The position numbers were made by a program, and so were the translations under genes. This document shows, piece by piece, positions 15,840 to 24,015 of a stretch of 36,607 nt of DNA (its first letter is position 1; each line of letters starts with the position of its first letter). The notes beneath the pieces are model-generated. The model was not told where the DNA came from and ran no database searches. It was given only the letters and a program-made list of their open reading frames with translations. Source of the stretch: an uncultured bacterium (GTDB lineage: Bacteria; Armatimonadota; HRBIN16); the NCBI GenBank assembly GCA_938027655.1, contig CALJAP010000043.1:1-36607 (forward strand), in the 5' to 3' direction.

Positions 15840-16642
15840 GCGCTTCGTTTGCCCTTCTCCACCAGCAGCTGATGTAGCCACTTTGCCCCTTCTGGTGGCA
15901 AGGGAGGTTCCGGCTCTTGGGAGTAGTCTATCCACAGGTCGTACCGCCCGACCTCATAACAGCGGTTCACCAGTTCCTGCAGGTCCAGCAGCACGTCCTG
16001 GTCCGTAGGGCGCAGGGGGATGGCGATTTGAGGCAGCCTCTGATTGAGGGCAATCGGGTAGACCTCGCGCTTTTTCGGCTGCCAGCTGCGGTAGACAACC
16101 ACGAAGTAGGGGGTGTGTCGCTCCGGTGGGATGTTCCCAAACGGAATACTCAGCACCCATTGACCCGTGCGCAGCAGGTCAATCTCTATCAGGTTCACCC
16201 CCGCTTCAATAACCCCTCTCTGTTTGCGCAGGTAGACATCCTGACCTTCCCCGAGCAGCTTGTTCGCTACGCTGAGCACCTCGATCACCGTAATGACCCT
16301 CCCACCCGACAGGTCTACAATCTCGATATAGGTCTCCGTAATCGGCTCCTCCTCTACCTCGATAATGAGCCGTTGAGTGGCCACCTCTTCCAGCACGGCG
16401 GTAGCGGTTGCCGTGCCTCCCCCGCCGACGGGTTCTTGGGACTCGGAGACATGTACGTCGGGATAGATGATGCGGCGGATACCGTCATGGGGCACGTCCA
16501 CGTACACACGCTCCTCAATACGTGCCACCATGCCGGGCGGAAGCTGCGTCTGCAACGCCTCACGAGCGTACACAATCAGCGAGGCGTGCACGTCCCGCCA
16601 GTAGCGTTCCAGATATGGGTTCATTCCGGGGAAGGGGTTCAC
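15836..16642 (-). CDS. DUF4058 family protein
   Basis: This 268-residue protein opens NPFPGMNPYLE, the hallmark start of DUF4058, and contains VITVIEVLSVANKLLGEGQD followed by a YLRKQRGVIEAGVNLIEIDL segment, a pattern of conserved acidic and lysine residues reminiscent of restriction-endonuclease-like folds. The function of the family is not established. I choose GTG 16642 because the family motif starts right there and a TATAAT box ends six bases upstream, leaving no room for a leader or ribosome-binding site. The track's GTG at 16660 would lie upstream of the predicted transcript start. DUF4058 genes are abundant in cyanobacteria and in Armatimonadota-like genomes. Confidence 0.85.
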   Translation of the reverse strand: MNPFPGMNPYLERYWRDVHASLIVYAREALQTQLPPGMVARIEERVYVDVPHDGIRRIIYPDVHVSESQEPVGGGGTATATAVLEEVATQRLIIEVEEEPITETYIEIVDLSGGRVITVIEVLSVANKLLGEGQDVYLRKQRGVIEAGVNLIEIDLLRTGQWVLSIPFGNIPPERHTPYFVVVYRSWQPKKREVYPIALNQRLPQIAIPLRPTDQDVLLDLQELVNRCYEVGRYDLWIDYSQEPEPPLPPEGAKWLHQLLVEKGKRSA

Positions 16643-16648
16643 GCTTTC

Positions 16649-16677
16649 ATTATACCTCACCGGAGGCGAGATGGGAA
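16649..16677 (-). promoter_or_regulatory. Candidate promoter for a leaderless DUF4058 transcript
   Basis: On the minus strand TTCCCA (16672-16677), 17-base spacer, TATAAT (16649-16654). Six bases separate the -10 box from GTG 16642, so transcription probably begins at or next to the start codon. Confidence 0.6.
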
Positions 16678-16690
16678 GCTGTTGCGCTTT

Positions 16691-17197
16691 TTACCTCTGA
16701 ATCATCAGGGTGCGTGAGAGGCGAGCGGCGCGGTCGGGAGGCATCAGCGCGAGGATTTGCGCTACCTGCCGCTGTTTCATGCGTTGCAACAGGGGCACCA
16801 CTTCGCGGTCGTCCATCTTCTCCATGATGCGCACCGCCTCCTCCGGCTCCATCTCCTCGTACACCTTCGCCACCCAGCCAATTTGGCGGTGGGTGGTATT
16901 GGGCGAGGATGATGAAGCGGTAGGCGAAGGGAGTGAAGGTGGTGACGGCCGTGCAATGTACGCAGGCTGTGTCGGAGCAGGGGACGATTCCGGAGCAGGG
17001 CGGGAATCATTCCCCTCCCTGCTGGCTGCCTGAACCGTCCGCTTCTGGGGCGTCAGCCCCAACGTCCGCGCGACTTGCGCCAGCGCGGGGTTTTTCGCCG
17101 TCAGCTTCGCCACCGGGATGACGCCCATCTTCGCCAACCCGTATGGCACTCCGAACAGTAGAAGCAGGAGTATCAGCACCACCAGCAGCCGCTTCAT
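16691..17197 (-). CDS. MotE/FlbB-like flagellar protein with MgtE-N domain
   Basis: This 168-residue protein has one N-terminal membrane segment (LLVVLILLLLLFGVPYGLA), a proline- and serine-rich linker around 60-105, and a C-terminal domain with YEEMEPEEAVRIMEKMDDRE and VAQILALMPPDRAARLSR. That helical domain matches the MgtE N-terminal fold used by MotE, FlbB and YlxF proteins, which help assemble or localise the stator. Being the last gene of the flagellar run supports the role. Its ATG overlaps the stop of the transglycosylase gene (4 bases), so translation is coupled. Which named protein it corresponds to is not clear, so I leave the symbol blank. Confidence 0.7.
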   Translation of the reverse strand: MKRLLVVLILLLLLFGVPYGLAKMGVIPVAKLTAKNPALAQVARTLGLTPQKRTVQAASREGNDSRPAPESSPAPTQPAYIARPSPPSLPSPTASSSSPNTTHRQIGWVAKVYEEMEPEEAVRIMEKMDDREVVPLLQRMKQRQVAQILALMPPDRAARLSRTLMIQR

Positions 17198-17727
17198 CGG
17201 CGTTCACCCTGCCACAGATCCATCACCCTCTGCACGAATTTCTGAGTCTCTGCATACGGAGGGATACCCCCATACTGGCGCACTGCTGGTCCACCCGCGT
17301 TATACGCCGCCAGCGCGAGACGCACATCGCCGAACTCGTTCAGTAGCCCCCGCAGCAAGCGCACACCACCACGCAGGTTCTGCTCGGGGTCAAAGGGATT
17401 GTTGACGCCCATCGCTTCGGCAGTACCCGGCATCAGCTGCATCAAACCCATTGCTCCCTTCGGCGATACCGCGTTGGGGTTACCGCCCGACTCCGCTTGT
17501 ACCACGGCACGTACCAGCGCCTCGTCCACTCCCTCCTGCTGTGCTATACGCGCTATCAGCTCGCCGATTGTAGCCGGTAACATGGCGGTAGTGCTCTGTT
17601 GCGCCACCCGCAGAGCCTGCGCGAACCCAGAGGACGGGCTGACAGAAGGCGCAGCAACAGATAACTGCTCCACCCTTTGCCACAGGGCTTGCATTCGGGC
17701 AATTGCCTGTGCGTACAGGCTACTCAT
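17194..17727 (-). CDS. Lytic transglycosylase (SLT domain) in the flagellar cluster
   Basis: This 177-residue protein has a C-terminal SLT domain: QAESGGNPNAVSPKGAMGLM holds the catalytic glutamate, followed by QLMPGTAEAMGV and LALAAYNAGGPAVRQYGG. It would cut peptidoglycan glycan strands. The first 70 residues are helical and contain no signal peptide or membrane segment. Placed between fliJ and a motE-like gene, it probably clears a path for the rod or export gate, the job FlgJ does elsewhere, and could travel through the flagellar export apparatus. ATG 17727 is preceded by AGGGGG at eight bases; GTG 17736 is the alternative. It overlaps the fliJ stop by 8 bases. Confidence 0.85.
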   Translation of the reverse strand: MSSLYAQAIARMQALWQRVEQLSVAAPSVSPSSGFAQALRVAQQSTTAMLPATIGELIARIAQQEGVDEALVRAVVQAESGGNPNAVSPKGAMGLMQLMPGTAEAMGVNNPFDPEQNLRGGVRLLRGLLNEFGDVRLALAAYNAGGPAVRQYGGIPPYAETQKFVQRVMDLWQGERR

Positions 17728-18196
17728 GCTCCTCACCCCCTGCGTGTAAGGTCAAAACGCTCGGCAAGCGTACCGATCGCGCCGTCGCAAGATCATCCAG
17801 TGCTTTCTGCTCGATGCGCAACATCTCCTGACGCCACTGCTCGTGGTGCTTCTCGCGCAGCCGTTCCAGCGCCTTGCGTTCGCGCTGCGCCTGCATCAAA
17901 GCCTGTCGCTTCTCTTCCAGCACTTTCTCTGCCTCTGCCACCCGTTCGCGCTGTGCCTCAATGCGCCCTTCCAGAGCCGACAGATACGTCTGTTCGACAC
18001 CCAACATCTCCACTTCCAGATGCTGGTGACGTGGTGAACGGCGCAAACACTCCTCACGGTCGATGAGGAGTTTGCGCAGAACTGCCTGCTCATGCATCAG
18101 CTTCGCCTGCGCCTCCGCAAACGCACTTATCGCCTGCTCTTCCCGTCGTTGACGGTAGTCCAGAACTTTTTGTAGAGAGAACTCAAATCGTCGCAT
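17720..18196 (-). CDS. fliJ: Flagellar export protein FliJ
   Basis: This 158-residue protein starts RRFEFSLQKVLDYRQRREEQ, the typical FliJ opening, and is an almost continuous alpha-helical coiled coil rich in E, R, Q and L. FliJ is the stalk of the FliI ATPase ring in flagellar type III export. The track extends this ORF to 18412, but those extra residues (VVLNGAKNLLTSA and others) translate a dispersed repeat, so I start at ATG 18196. No good ribosome-binding site is seen there. Unlike most flagellar operons, 346 bases of repeat sequence separate it from fliI. Family call is good from position, length and the opening motif. Confidence 0.85.
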   Translation of the reverse strand: MRRFEFSLQKVLDYRQRREEQAISAFAEAQAKLMHEQAVLRKLLIDREECLRRSPRHQHLEVEMLGVEQTYLSALEGRIEAQRERVAEAEKVLEEKRQALMQAQRERKALERLREKHHEQWRQEMLRIEQKALDDLATARSVRLPSVLTLHAGGEEHE

Positions 18197-18205
18197 AGCA
18201 CTGGT

Positions 18206-18236
18206 AAGGAGATTCTTCGCTCCGTTCAGAACGACA
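18206..18236. repeat. 'SEAKNL'-type dispersed repeat fragment
   Basis: The bases GAGATTCTTCGCTCCGTTCA and the following GAACGACA match the short repeats often found between genes of many bacteria (GAGATTCTTCGCTTCGCTCAG...), whose spurious translation reads 'ILSEAKNLL'; here it reads VVLNGAKNLLTS. It lies between fliI and fliJ. The call rests on recall. Confidence 0.45.
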
Positions 18237-18308
18237 CAAGTGCACAAACGCTCATCAACACGCTGACCACCGTGAGTCTCTTGGAAGGTCACGCTCTGTG
18301 GTGACTCC

Positions 18309-18457
18309 ATCGGACGCAACGGAGCGCATCCCTCCATTGTAGCCGCAGGCTTTAGCCTGCGCACAGGTGAACGCTCAGCTGTAATGATTCTATCGGACGC
18401 AACGGAGCGCATCCCTCCATTGTAGCCGCAGGCTTTAGCCTGCGCACAGGTGAACGC
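18309..18457. repeat. Two 66-bp identical direct repeats, 83-bp period, between fliI and fliJ
   Basis: Bases 18309-18374 and 18392-18457 are identical over 66 bases (ATCGGACGCAACGGAGCGCA ... CACAGGTGAACGC), separated by 17 unique bases. Each copy contains the imperfect hairpin GTAGCCGCAGG-CTTTAG-CCTGCG. An inverted partner, CAGCCTGAAGGCTGCGGCTA, follows at about 18457-18476, making a larger inverted structure. Together with the neighbouring repeat fragment, this fills most of the 346-base gap 18197-18542. No gene is supported in that gap. It looks like an array of small non-coding mobile or REP-like elements. Confidence 0.85.
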
Positions 18458-18542
18458 AGCCTGAAGGCTGCGGCTACTTCTCAGCCCACCGAAACCATGA
18501 GCCCTGAGTACCAGCCTTTACAGGATCAACCCAGGCAATTTA

Positions 18543-19895
18543 TCAATCAACGAACAATGTTTTCAACCGCTGCAAGGTCTGCTCCAGCGGACATGCCTCC
18601 ATCTTGCCCTGTTGCAAGAACTCACGCACTTTGCCGATGTAGCGCAGGGCGTAGTCGATATCGGGATTACTGCCCTGCTGATACGCGCCGATGTTAATCA
18701 GGTCTTCCGCCTCAGTGTAGTTTGCCAGCACCTTGCGCACCTGTGCCGCCACTTGCCGGTGCTCCTCGTCGGTAATTTGGGGCATAACGCGCGAGACGCT
18801 CGCCAGCACATCGATGGCGGGATAGTGATTGCGGTGCGCCAAAGCACGCGATAACACAATGTGCCCGTCTAGGATACCTCGCACGGTGTCGGCGACCGGT
18901 TCGTTCATATCATCGGCTTCTACCAGCACGGTGTACAGCCCGGTAATTGTGCCCTTATCCGAGGTGCCTGCACGCTCCAGCAGCCGGGGCAGAAGGGCAA
19001 ACACGGAAGGGGTGTAGCCACGTGTAGCAGGTGGTTCGCCAATGGCTAATCCTACCTCGCGCTGCGCCAGCGCAAGGCGGGTAACCGAGTCCATCATCAG
19101 CAGAACGTCCAGCCCCTGGTCGCGAAAATATTCAGCAATTGTCGTGGCAACCATCGCTGCTTTGATACGTAGCAGCGCAGGCTGGTCGGACGTAGCAACC
19201 ACCACTACCGACCGCTTCAGCCCCTTCTCGCCGAGGTCCTCCTCCATGAACTCGCGCACTTCACGTCCACGCTCGCCGGTCAGGGCGATGACGTTCACAT
19301 CCGCGCTGGTGTAGCGGGCAATCATGCCCAGCAGGGTGCTCTTGCCCACGCCAGAGCCGGCGAAGATGCCGATACGCTGTCCTTTGCCGACGGTGAGCAA
19401 GCCGTCAATCGCCCGTACCCCCAGACTAATCGCTTCGGTGATGCGTTTACGAGTGAGGGCGTTGGGGGGTTGGCGGCTCACCGGATACAGGGTGTCTGGA
19501 TTAATCGGTGGGCCACCGTCCACCGGTCTGCCCAACCCGTCCAGCACGCGCCCCAGCAGGCATTCGCCGACAGGCACTTTGTGTACCATGCCCGTTGCTA
19601 CCACCTGACTACCGGGCGTGATACCCTCCATCTCCCCCAGAGGCATCAGCAGCACACGGTTCTGCCGAAAGCCCACCACCTCCGCGAAGATGGGGGGGCG
19701 TGTACGCTGGAAGTGAATCTCGCACACCTCACCCACGCGCGCGGCAGGTCCGACGCTTTCTATGACCAGCCCGATAACCTGTTGCACCCTACCGTGCACC
19801 TTGATCGGGTCTAACAGGCGCAATCGCTCCCGCGCTGCCGACAGGTCAGGCGGAGATAATGGTGGCAGATTCTCCGATGCGTTTCGCACTTTCAT
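18543..19895 (-). CDS. fliI: Flagellum-specific ATP synthase FliI
   Basis: This 450-residue protein is the hexameric ATPase of flagellar export, related to the F1 beta subunit. The Walker A loop [15 protein letters not shown] is at about residues 176-190, the Walker B strand [15 protein letters not shown] near 270, and [17 protein letters not shown] lies between them. The N-terminal beta-barrel domain is present, so the length is normal for the family. Translation starts at ATG 19895, 13 bases after fliH, with AGGGG just before it. FliH regulates it and FliJ stimulates it; both are encoded next to it. After the stop the gene run is interrupted by repeats. Confidence 0.96.
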   Translation of the reverse strand: MKVRNASENLPPLSPPDLSAARERLRLLDPIKVHGRVQQVIGLVIESVGPAARVGEVCEIHFQRTRPPIFAEVVGFRQNRVLLMPLGEMEGITPGSQVVATGMVHKVPVGECLLGRVLDGLGRPVDGGPPINPDTLYPVSRQPPNALTRKRITEAISLGVRAIDGLLTVGKGQRIGIFAGSGVGKSTLLGMIARYTSADVNVIALTGERGREVREFMEEDLGEKGLKRSVVVVATSDQPALLRIKAAMVATTIAEYFRDQGLDVLLMMDSVTRLALAQREVGLAIGEPPATRGYTPSVFALLPRLLERAGTSDKGTITGLYTVLVEADDMNEPVADTVRGILDGHIVLSRALAHRNHYPAIDVLASVSRVMPQITDEEHRQVAAQVRKVLANYTEAEDLINIGAYQQGSNPDIDYALRYIGKVREFLQQGKMEACPLEQTLQRLKTLFVD

Positions 19896-19908
19896 CCACC
19901 CCTACCCC

Positions 19909-20613
19909 TCATGCCGCCTGATCGTTCTCCCGTAGCGATCTCTCTATCGACTGCATTTGTGTGCGCAAAGAAGCGTCGATAGTGCCGCCGGGCGTCTCAA
20001 TAACACAACCGCCTCCGCCCACACGCTGGTCGTCCACAATCTCTATCTGCCTTACCCCGTCGCATACAGCGAGGAAATCCTCCCGATGCTGCCGGGCAAT
20101 CTGCAGGTCGTCGGGATGCACCCGGATGCGTATGTGCTCGGTGTCCGCCACGCGCCGCAGGGCGTGCTTAATGATGGACAGGGTAGCTTCACGACGCGCC
20201 TGAATCTCCTCACGCAGCACCTTGCGGGCGATTTCCAGCACAAGGTCTATTACCTGTGGCTCCATCTCCTCCCAGAGGCGCTGTCGCTCGGCGAGGATAG
20301 CGTCCACCAGCTTTTGCACCTCGCCGTGCAGAGCTTCTATCGCTTGTTGATAGTGACGTAACCCTTCCTCGCGCCCCAGCTGCAAGCCCTCTTCATAGCC
20401 TTTGCGCACCGCATCCTGACGCATCTGGTCCGCCTGCCGGTGCGCTTCCGCCAGAACGCGCTTCGCTTCCGCTAGCAACTGTTCGGGGGTGGGGCCTGCT
20501 GGTTCCTGTTCTTGCTCCTGCGGTTCGGAGGGTGTTTGAATAACCCGCAGAGGAGAGCCCACCCACCGGGTGAAGCGAGCCAGCTGGTCACCTTTGAGCA
20601 CCTGCCCCAGCAT
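19909..20613 (-). CDS. fliH: Flagellar assembly protein FliH
   Basis: This 234-residue protein is the negative regulator and tether of FliI, linking the ATPase to the C-ring. A glutamine/glutamate- and proline-rich linker (QEQEQEPAGPTPEQL, about 33-47) follows a short N-terminal part. A helical region with the glycine repeats typical of FliH comes next (RKGYEEGLQLGREEGLRHYQ). The C-terminal domain has IRVHPDDLQIARQH and GGCVIETPGGTIDASLRTQM, as in FliH and the V-ATPase E subunit. It starts 3 bases after fliG and precedes fliI by 13, a compact order typical of these operons. Confidence 0.92.
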   Translation of the reverse strand: MLGQVLKGDQLARFTRWVGSPLRVIQTPSEPQEQEQEPAGPTPEQLLAEAKRVLAEAHRQADQMRQDAVRKGYEEGLQLGREEGLRHYQQAIEALHGEVQKLVDAILAERQRLWEEMEPQVIDLVLEIARKVLREEIQARREATLSIIKHALRRVADTEHIRIRVHPDDLQIARQHREDFLAVCDGVRQIEIVDDQRVGGGGCVIETPGGTIDASLRTQMQSIERSLRENDQAA

Positions 20614-20616
20614 CGG

Positions 20617-21639
20617 TTACACCACCATCTCTTCTGCACCGCCGCCGCGTGCGATGACGATTTCGCCAGCCTCCTCCATGCGTCGGATGATGGCAACGAT
20701 GCGCTGCTGAGCTTCCTCCACGTTGCGCAGGCGCACCGGACCCATGAACTCCATATCCTCTTTGAGCATGTTGGCGGCGCGTTCGGACATGTTCTTGAAG
20801 ATACGCTGCCGCACCTCCTCGCTGCAACCCTTGAGCGCGAGCGCAAGCTCCTTCATGTCCACCTCCTTGAGCACCGCCTGGATGGAGCGGTCGTCCAGCT
20901 GCACGATGTCCTCAAATACGAACATCATCTTCTTGACCTCTTCCGCCAGCTCAGGGTTGGTTTCGGAAAGGCTGTCCAGTATCATGCGCTCGCTGGTTCG
21001 GTCTACCCAGTTGAGCAGTTCCACCAGCGCCTTCACGCCGCCGGCGGTGGTGAAATCCTGCGAAATCACCGAGGAGAGCTTGCGCTCCAGCACCCTCTCT
21101 ACCTCCCGAATCACGTCGGGCGGGGTGCGGTCCATAATGGCAATGCGGCGTGCGACCTCCGCCCGCAATTCGGGGGGTAGCCCCTGCAATACCTGTGCTG
21201 CCTGATTGGGAGAAAGATAAGCCAGTATCAGCGCAATGGTTTGCGGATGCTCATCCTGAATGAAGTTCAGCAGCTGGCTGGGGTCTGTTTTCTTGATGAA
21301 GTCGAAGGGCACAATCTGCATCGCCTGGATGACGCGGGTGATGAGCTCGTTGGCTCTTTCGGGACCGAAAGCGTTCTCGAGCACCTGCCGGGCGTGCTGG
21401 AGACCACCCTCCGCGATATATTCCTGTGCCACGCAGAGGTCGTGAAACTCCTCAATAATCGCCTCGCGCACCTCCGGTGGGATTTTGCCCATACGGGCGA
21501 TTTCGAGGGTGATTTGCTCTACCTCGTCCTCATCCAGATGGCGCAGCACCTTGCCCGCCACATCGGGCCCCATCGCCACAATCATCACCGCGGCTTTCTG
21601 GCGATGCGTCAGTTGTGGTATTGGGGTTCGTGTCGTCAT
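20617..21639 (-). CDS. fliG: Flagellar motor switch protein FliG
   Basis: This 340-residue protein carries the three FliG domains. The N-terminal part (HRQKAAVMIVAMGPDVAGKV) binds FliF. The middle domain contains DEHPQTIALILAYLSPNQAA, including the EHPQT motif that contacts FliM. The C-terminal torque domain (DIVQLDDRSIQAVLKEVDMK, then LKGCSEEVRQRIFKNMSERA) holds the charged residues facing the stator. Its ATG overlaps the fliF stop by one base (TAATG on the minus strand), so the two are translationally coupled, as expected for a 1:1 structural pair. Full length, no oddities seen. Confidence 0.97.
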   Translation of the reverse strand: MTTRTPIPQLTHRQKAAVMIVAMGPDVAGKVLRHLDEDEVEQITLEIARMGKIPPEVREAIIEEFHDLCVAQEYIAEGGLQHARQVLENAFGPERANELITRVIQAMQIVPFDFIKKTDPSQLLNFIQDEHPQTIALILAYLSPNQAAQVLQGLPPELRAEVARRIAIMDRTPPDVIREVERVLERKLSSVISQDFTTAGGVKALVELLNWVDRTSERMILDSLSETNPELAEEVKKMMFVFEDIVQLDDRSIQAVLKEVDMKELALALKGCSEEVRQRIFKNMSERAANMLKEDMEFMGPVRLRNVEEAQQRIVAIIRRMEEAGEIVIARGGGAEEMVV

Positions 21640-23264
21640 TATCGCTCGTCCTCCGCCAACCAGCCTTTAATCAACATGGCCACTTTCTCCGGCTTCTGGT
21701 CTGCCAGCCGGATGACGCTCTCCAGATTCACGTCCACGCGCTCGCGAATGGGGGTGATTTCCACATCCTCTGCGGGCAGCTCATCCGTCCGCCGGGTGCT
21801 CTGCGCCATGCCTGCCGCCCCTTGCTGGGGCAGATCCCTATCCGCTCCCTCGGTTCCCGCAGCCTCCTCAGGCACACTGCCCCCCGGCAGCGACATGACC
21901 ATGCCTTCGGGCGTCTGTGCGACGCGCGCCGGTCGCAACGCCCTCGCCAGCAACAGTAGCACAATCAACAGCATCGCCAGGGGTAGATAGCGCAGAGCGG
22001 TGTCTATCAGCTGGCGGCTGGCAAACTGCTTGCGGGCAGCTTCCGCCTCCTTCGCCAGTGTGTTGTCGAAGGGGATGCTTTCCACAATCACGCGGAACCG
22101 GCGATTGGGGTCGCTCTGGTCCGCGCCGACCGCACCCTCCAGGAAGGTGCGCACCTTGTCCACCTGTTCCTGCGGCACGGAAGAATCCACCATCGCCGCT
22201 ACCGACATACGCACCACTCTGCCCGGCGTCTTCACACGGTGAATGGTGCTCTGTCCAACCTCGTAGTTCGTAGTGGTAGAGGAGTGTTTGTATTCGCCGG
22301 GCGCGCCCGCGGGCGTTGTGGGGTATGTTGGCACGCCTGCGGTAGCACCTGCCCCGCGCGGTGTGGCGCCGCGTACGGTCTCTTCGGTGCGTGTCTCGCT
22401 CACGGGCGTGCCCTGCCCGTCGGGTCCGGTTTCAATCTGCTTCTGGTTGACCTCCTCGCGGTCCAGGTCCAGTTCGGCGGTGACCGTCAACCTCGATTTG
22501 CCCGGTCCCAGCACCGCGTCGAGCTGCTGCTGGAGCTGGCGCTGGATGGTCTCCGCATACGCGCGTTCCAGTTCCAGCTTGTTGCTCGCCACGCCGGGCG
22601 CCATATCCGAAGCCTGCGAGCCGTCCCAGAGCAGGTTGGCGTATTCGTCCACCACCGAGACGTTTTCTGGTGAAAGCCCTGCCACGCTGCGCGACACGAG
22701 GAAGACGATGGAAGCAATCTGCTCGCGCGTGAGCTGCTGCCCCGGTTTGAGGTCTACCATCACACTCGCCTTGGCGGGCTTCTTCTCGCCGACGAAGGGC
22801 GAATCGATGGCAGGGGTGATATGCACGCGCGCGCCCGCTACCGGCTGCAGGCGCGAGATGGTGTTCTGGAGAGCCTCTTCGTGCGCGATGCGAGTGGTCT
22901 CCTGTTCCACCGCTTGAGTGGTACCGAAGCCCAGCTTCTCCAGTCGGCTATAGCCCAGCGTGCCCTGATTGGGCAATCCCTCCGCCGCCAGAGAGAGTAA
23001 CATCTCATCGCGGTTCCGGGCGGGCACTTCGATGGTGCTGCCTCCGGCGGAGAGACGGTAAGGAACCTTCGCCTGCTTCAGCCGCGCGACGATGGCGCCG
23101 GAGTCCGACGGCGATAAGCCGGTGTACAGCACGTCCCACTCCGGCTGAGTCGCCCAGAAGGAGAGGGCGATCATCACGATGACCAGTCCTGCTGCCGAAG
23201 CAACAGCGATCAGCCGGGTCTGGCGGTCACTGGTCTGCCACCACTCGCGCACTCGTTCCAGCAT
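21639..23264 (-). CDS. fliF: Flagellar MS-ring protein FliF
   Basis: This 541-residue protein forms the membrane ring that houses the export gate. Two membrane segments flank the periplasmic part: about residues 18-37 (LIAVASAAGLVIVMIALSFW) and about 425-443 (LPLAMLLIVLLLLARAL). Between them are ring-building modules, with conserved LGYSRLEKLGFGTTQAVEQE and ASVMVDLKPGQQLTREQIAS. A low-complexity glycine/proline/threonine loop (GATAGVPTYPTTPAGAPG) lies near residue 310. The cytoplasmic tail ends VDVNLESVIRLADQKPEKVA, the FliG-binding part. It starts 3 bases after fliE. All hallmarks are intact. Confidence 0.96.
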   Translation of the reverse strand: MLERVREWWQTSDRQTRLIAVASAAGLVIVMIALSFWATQPEWDVLYTGLSPSDSGAIVARLKQAKVPYRLSAGGSTIEVPARNRDEMLLSLAAEGLPNQGTLGYSRLEKLGFGTTQAVEQETTRIAHEEALQNTISRLQPVAGARVHITPAIDSPFVGEKKPAKASVMVDLKPGQQLTREQIASIVFLVSRSVAGLSPENVSVVDEYANLLWDGSQASDMAPGVASNKLELERAYAETIQRQLQQQLDAVLGPGKSRLTVTAELDLDREEVNQKQIETGPDGQGTPVSETRTEETVRGATPRGAGATAGVPTYPTTPAGAPGEYKHSSTTTNYEVGQSTIHRVKTPGRVVRMSVAAMVDSSVPQEQVDKVRTFLEGAVGADQSDPNRRFRVIVESIPFDNTLAKEAEAARKQFASRQLIDTALRYLPLAMLLIVLLLLARALRPARVAQTPEGMVMSLPGGSVPEEAAGTEGADRDLPQQGAAGMAQSTRRTDELPAEDVEITPIRERVDVNLESVIRLADQKPEKVAMLIKGWLAEDER

Positions 23265-23267
23265 CGG

Positions 23268-23570
23268 CTATACCTGCATCCGCATGATTTCCTGATACGC
23301 CTCTACTACCTTGTTGCGCACCTGCACCGCCAGCTGCAGGGCGATAGAGGCTTCCTCCGCCGCAGTGACCACACGCACCAGGTCGTCGGTCTCACCTGCC
23401 GCGAACTGCCGGGCCAGCTCGGCGGCGTCGTTCTGCATCTGGTTTACCCTGTCAAACGCATCCTTGAGCGCGTCGGTAAAGGAGGATTCTGTTGCCTCTG
23501 CCGACGCTGCGGGAGAGGGGAGCAGGGCTCCCGTTGCACCCGGCAGCACAGAGTTCAGGCGAATATCCAT
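23268..23570 (-). CDS. fliE: Flagellar hook-basal body protein FliE
   Basis: This roughly 100-residue protein links the MS ring to the rod. The C-terminal half shows the family pattern VTAAEEASIALQLAVQVRNK and VEAYQEIMRMQV. The N-terminal half has an alanine- and serine-rich stretch and then SSFTDALKDAFDRVNQMQ. Two adjacent ATGs (23573 and 23570) are possible; the GGGGGG upstream spaces better with 23570. It sits 3 bases before fliF and 13 after flgC, in the usual flgB-flgC-fliE-fliF order. Confidence 0.93.
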   Translation of the reverse strand: MDIRLNSVLPGATGALLPSPAASAEATESSFTDALKDAFDRVNQMQNDAAELARQFAAGETDDLVRVVTAAEEASIALQLAVQVRNKVVEAYQEIMRMQV

Positions 23571-23583
23571 CATCTATCCCCCC

Positions 23584-24009
23584 TTATGCGTTCCTGCCGA
23601 TGTCCAGCGTGCGCAGAGCCATCTGCTTCGCCGCGTTCATCGCGGTGACGTTTGCCTCGTACGCCCGCGTAGCGGTGATCATCTCCACCATTTCGGTCAC
23701 CACGTTCACGTTGGGCATTAGCACATAACCGTCGGCGTCGGCATCGGGGTGCCCTGGATTGTACACACGCTGAGGGGGGCTGGTATCCTCTGCTATCGCC
23801 GCCACACGCACGCCACCTCTGCCCGTCGCCAGCAGGTCCGCAAAACCGGTTGAACGCTCTTCCAGTATCGCCACCTTGCGCCGATAGGGACCTCCTGTGG
23901 CTGTGCGTGTGGTGTTGACGTTCGCTAGATTGTCGGCGATAACGTCCAGGCGCAACCTCTCAGCGGTCAAGCCGGATGCGCTGATGCGCAAGGAGTTAAA
24001 GATGCTCAT
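23584..24009 (-). CDS. flgC: Flagellar basal-body rod protein FlgC
   Basis: This 141-residue proximal-rod protein has the N-terminal rod motif SIFNSLRISASGLTAERLRL followed by DVIADNLANVNTTRT, and the C-terminal motif VNVVTEMVEMITATRAYEAN with the conserved pairing helix (AMNAAKQMALRTLDI). Rod proteins assemble through coiled coils formed by these two ends after export through the flagellar apparatus. It starts 6 bases after flgB. Length is normal. Confidence 0.95.
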   Translation of the reverse strand: MSIFNSLRISASGLTAERLRLDVIADNLANVNTTRTATGGPYRRKVAILEERSTGFADLLATGRGGVRVAAIAEDTSPPQRVYNPGHPDADADGYVLMPNVNVVTEMVEMITATRAYEANVTAMNAAKQMALRTLDIGRNA

Positions 24010-24015
24010 GTGTGC

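Noticed and set aside
18197-18412. N-terminal extension of fliJ in the ORF track
   Set aside because: The extension translates repeat sequence (VVLNGAKNLLTS) and is absent from the FliJ family; the real start is ATG 18196.
18309-18457. CRISPR array
   Set aside because: Only two units of 66 bases with a 17-base spacer, internal hairpins and no cas genes; it is a duplicated non-coding element.
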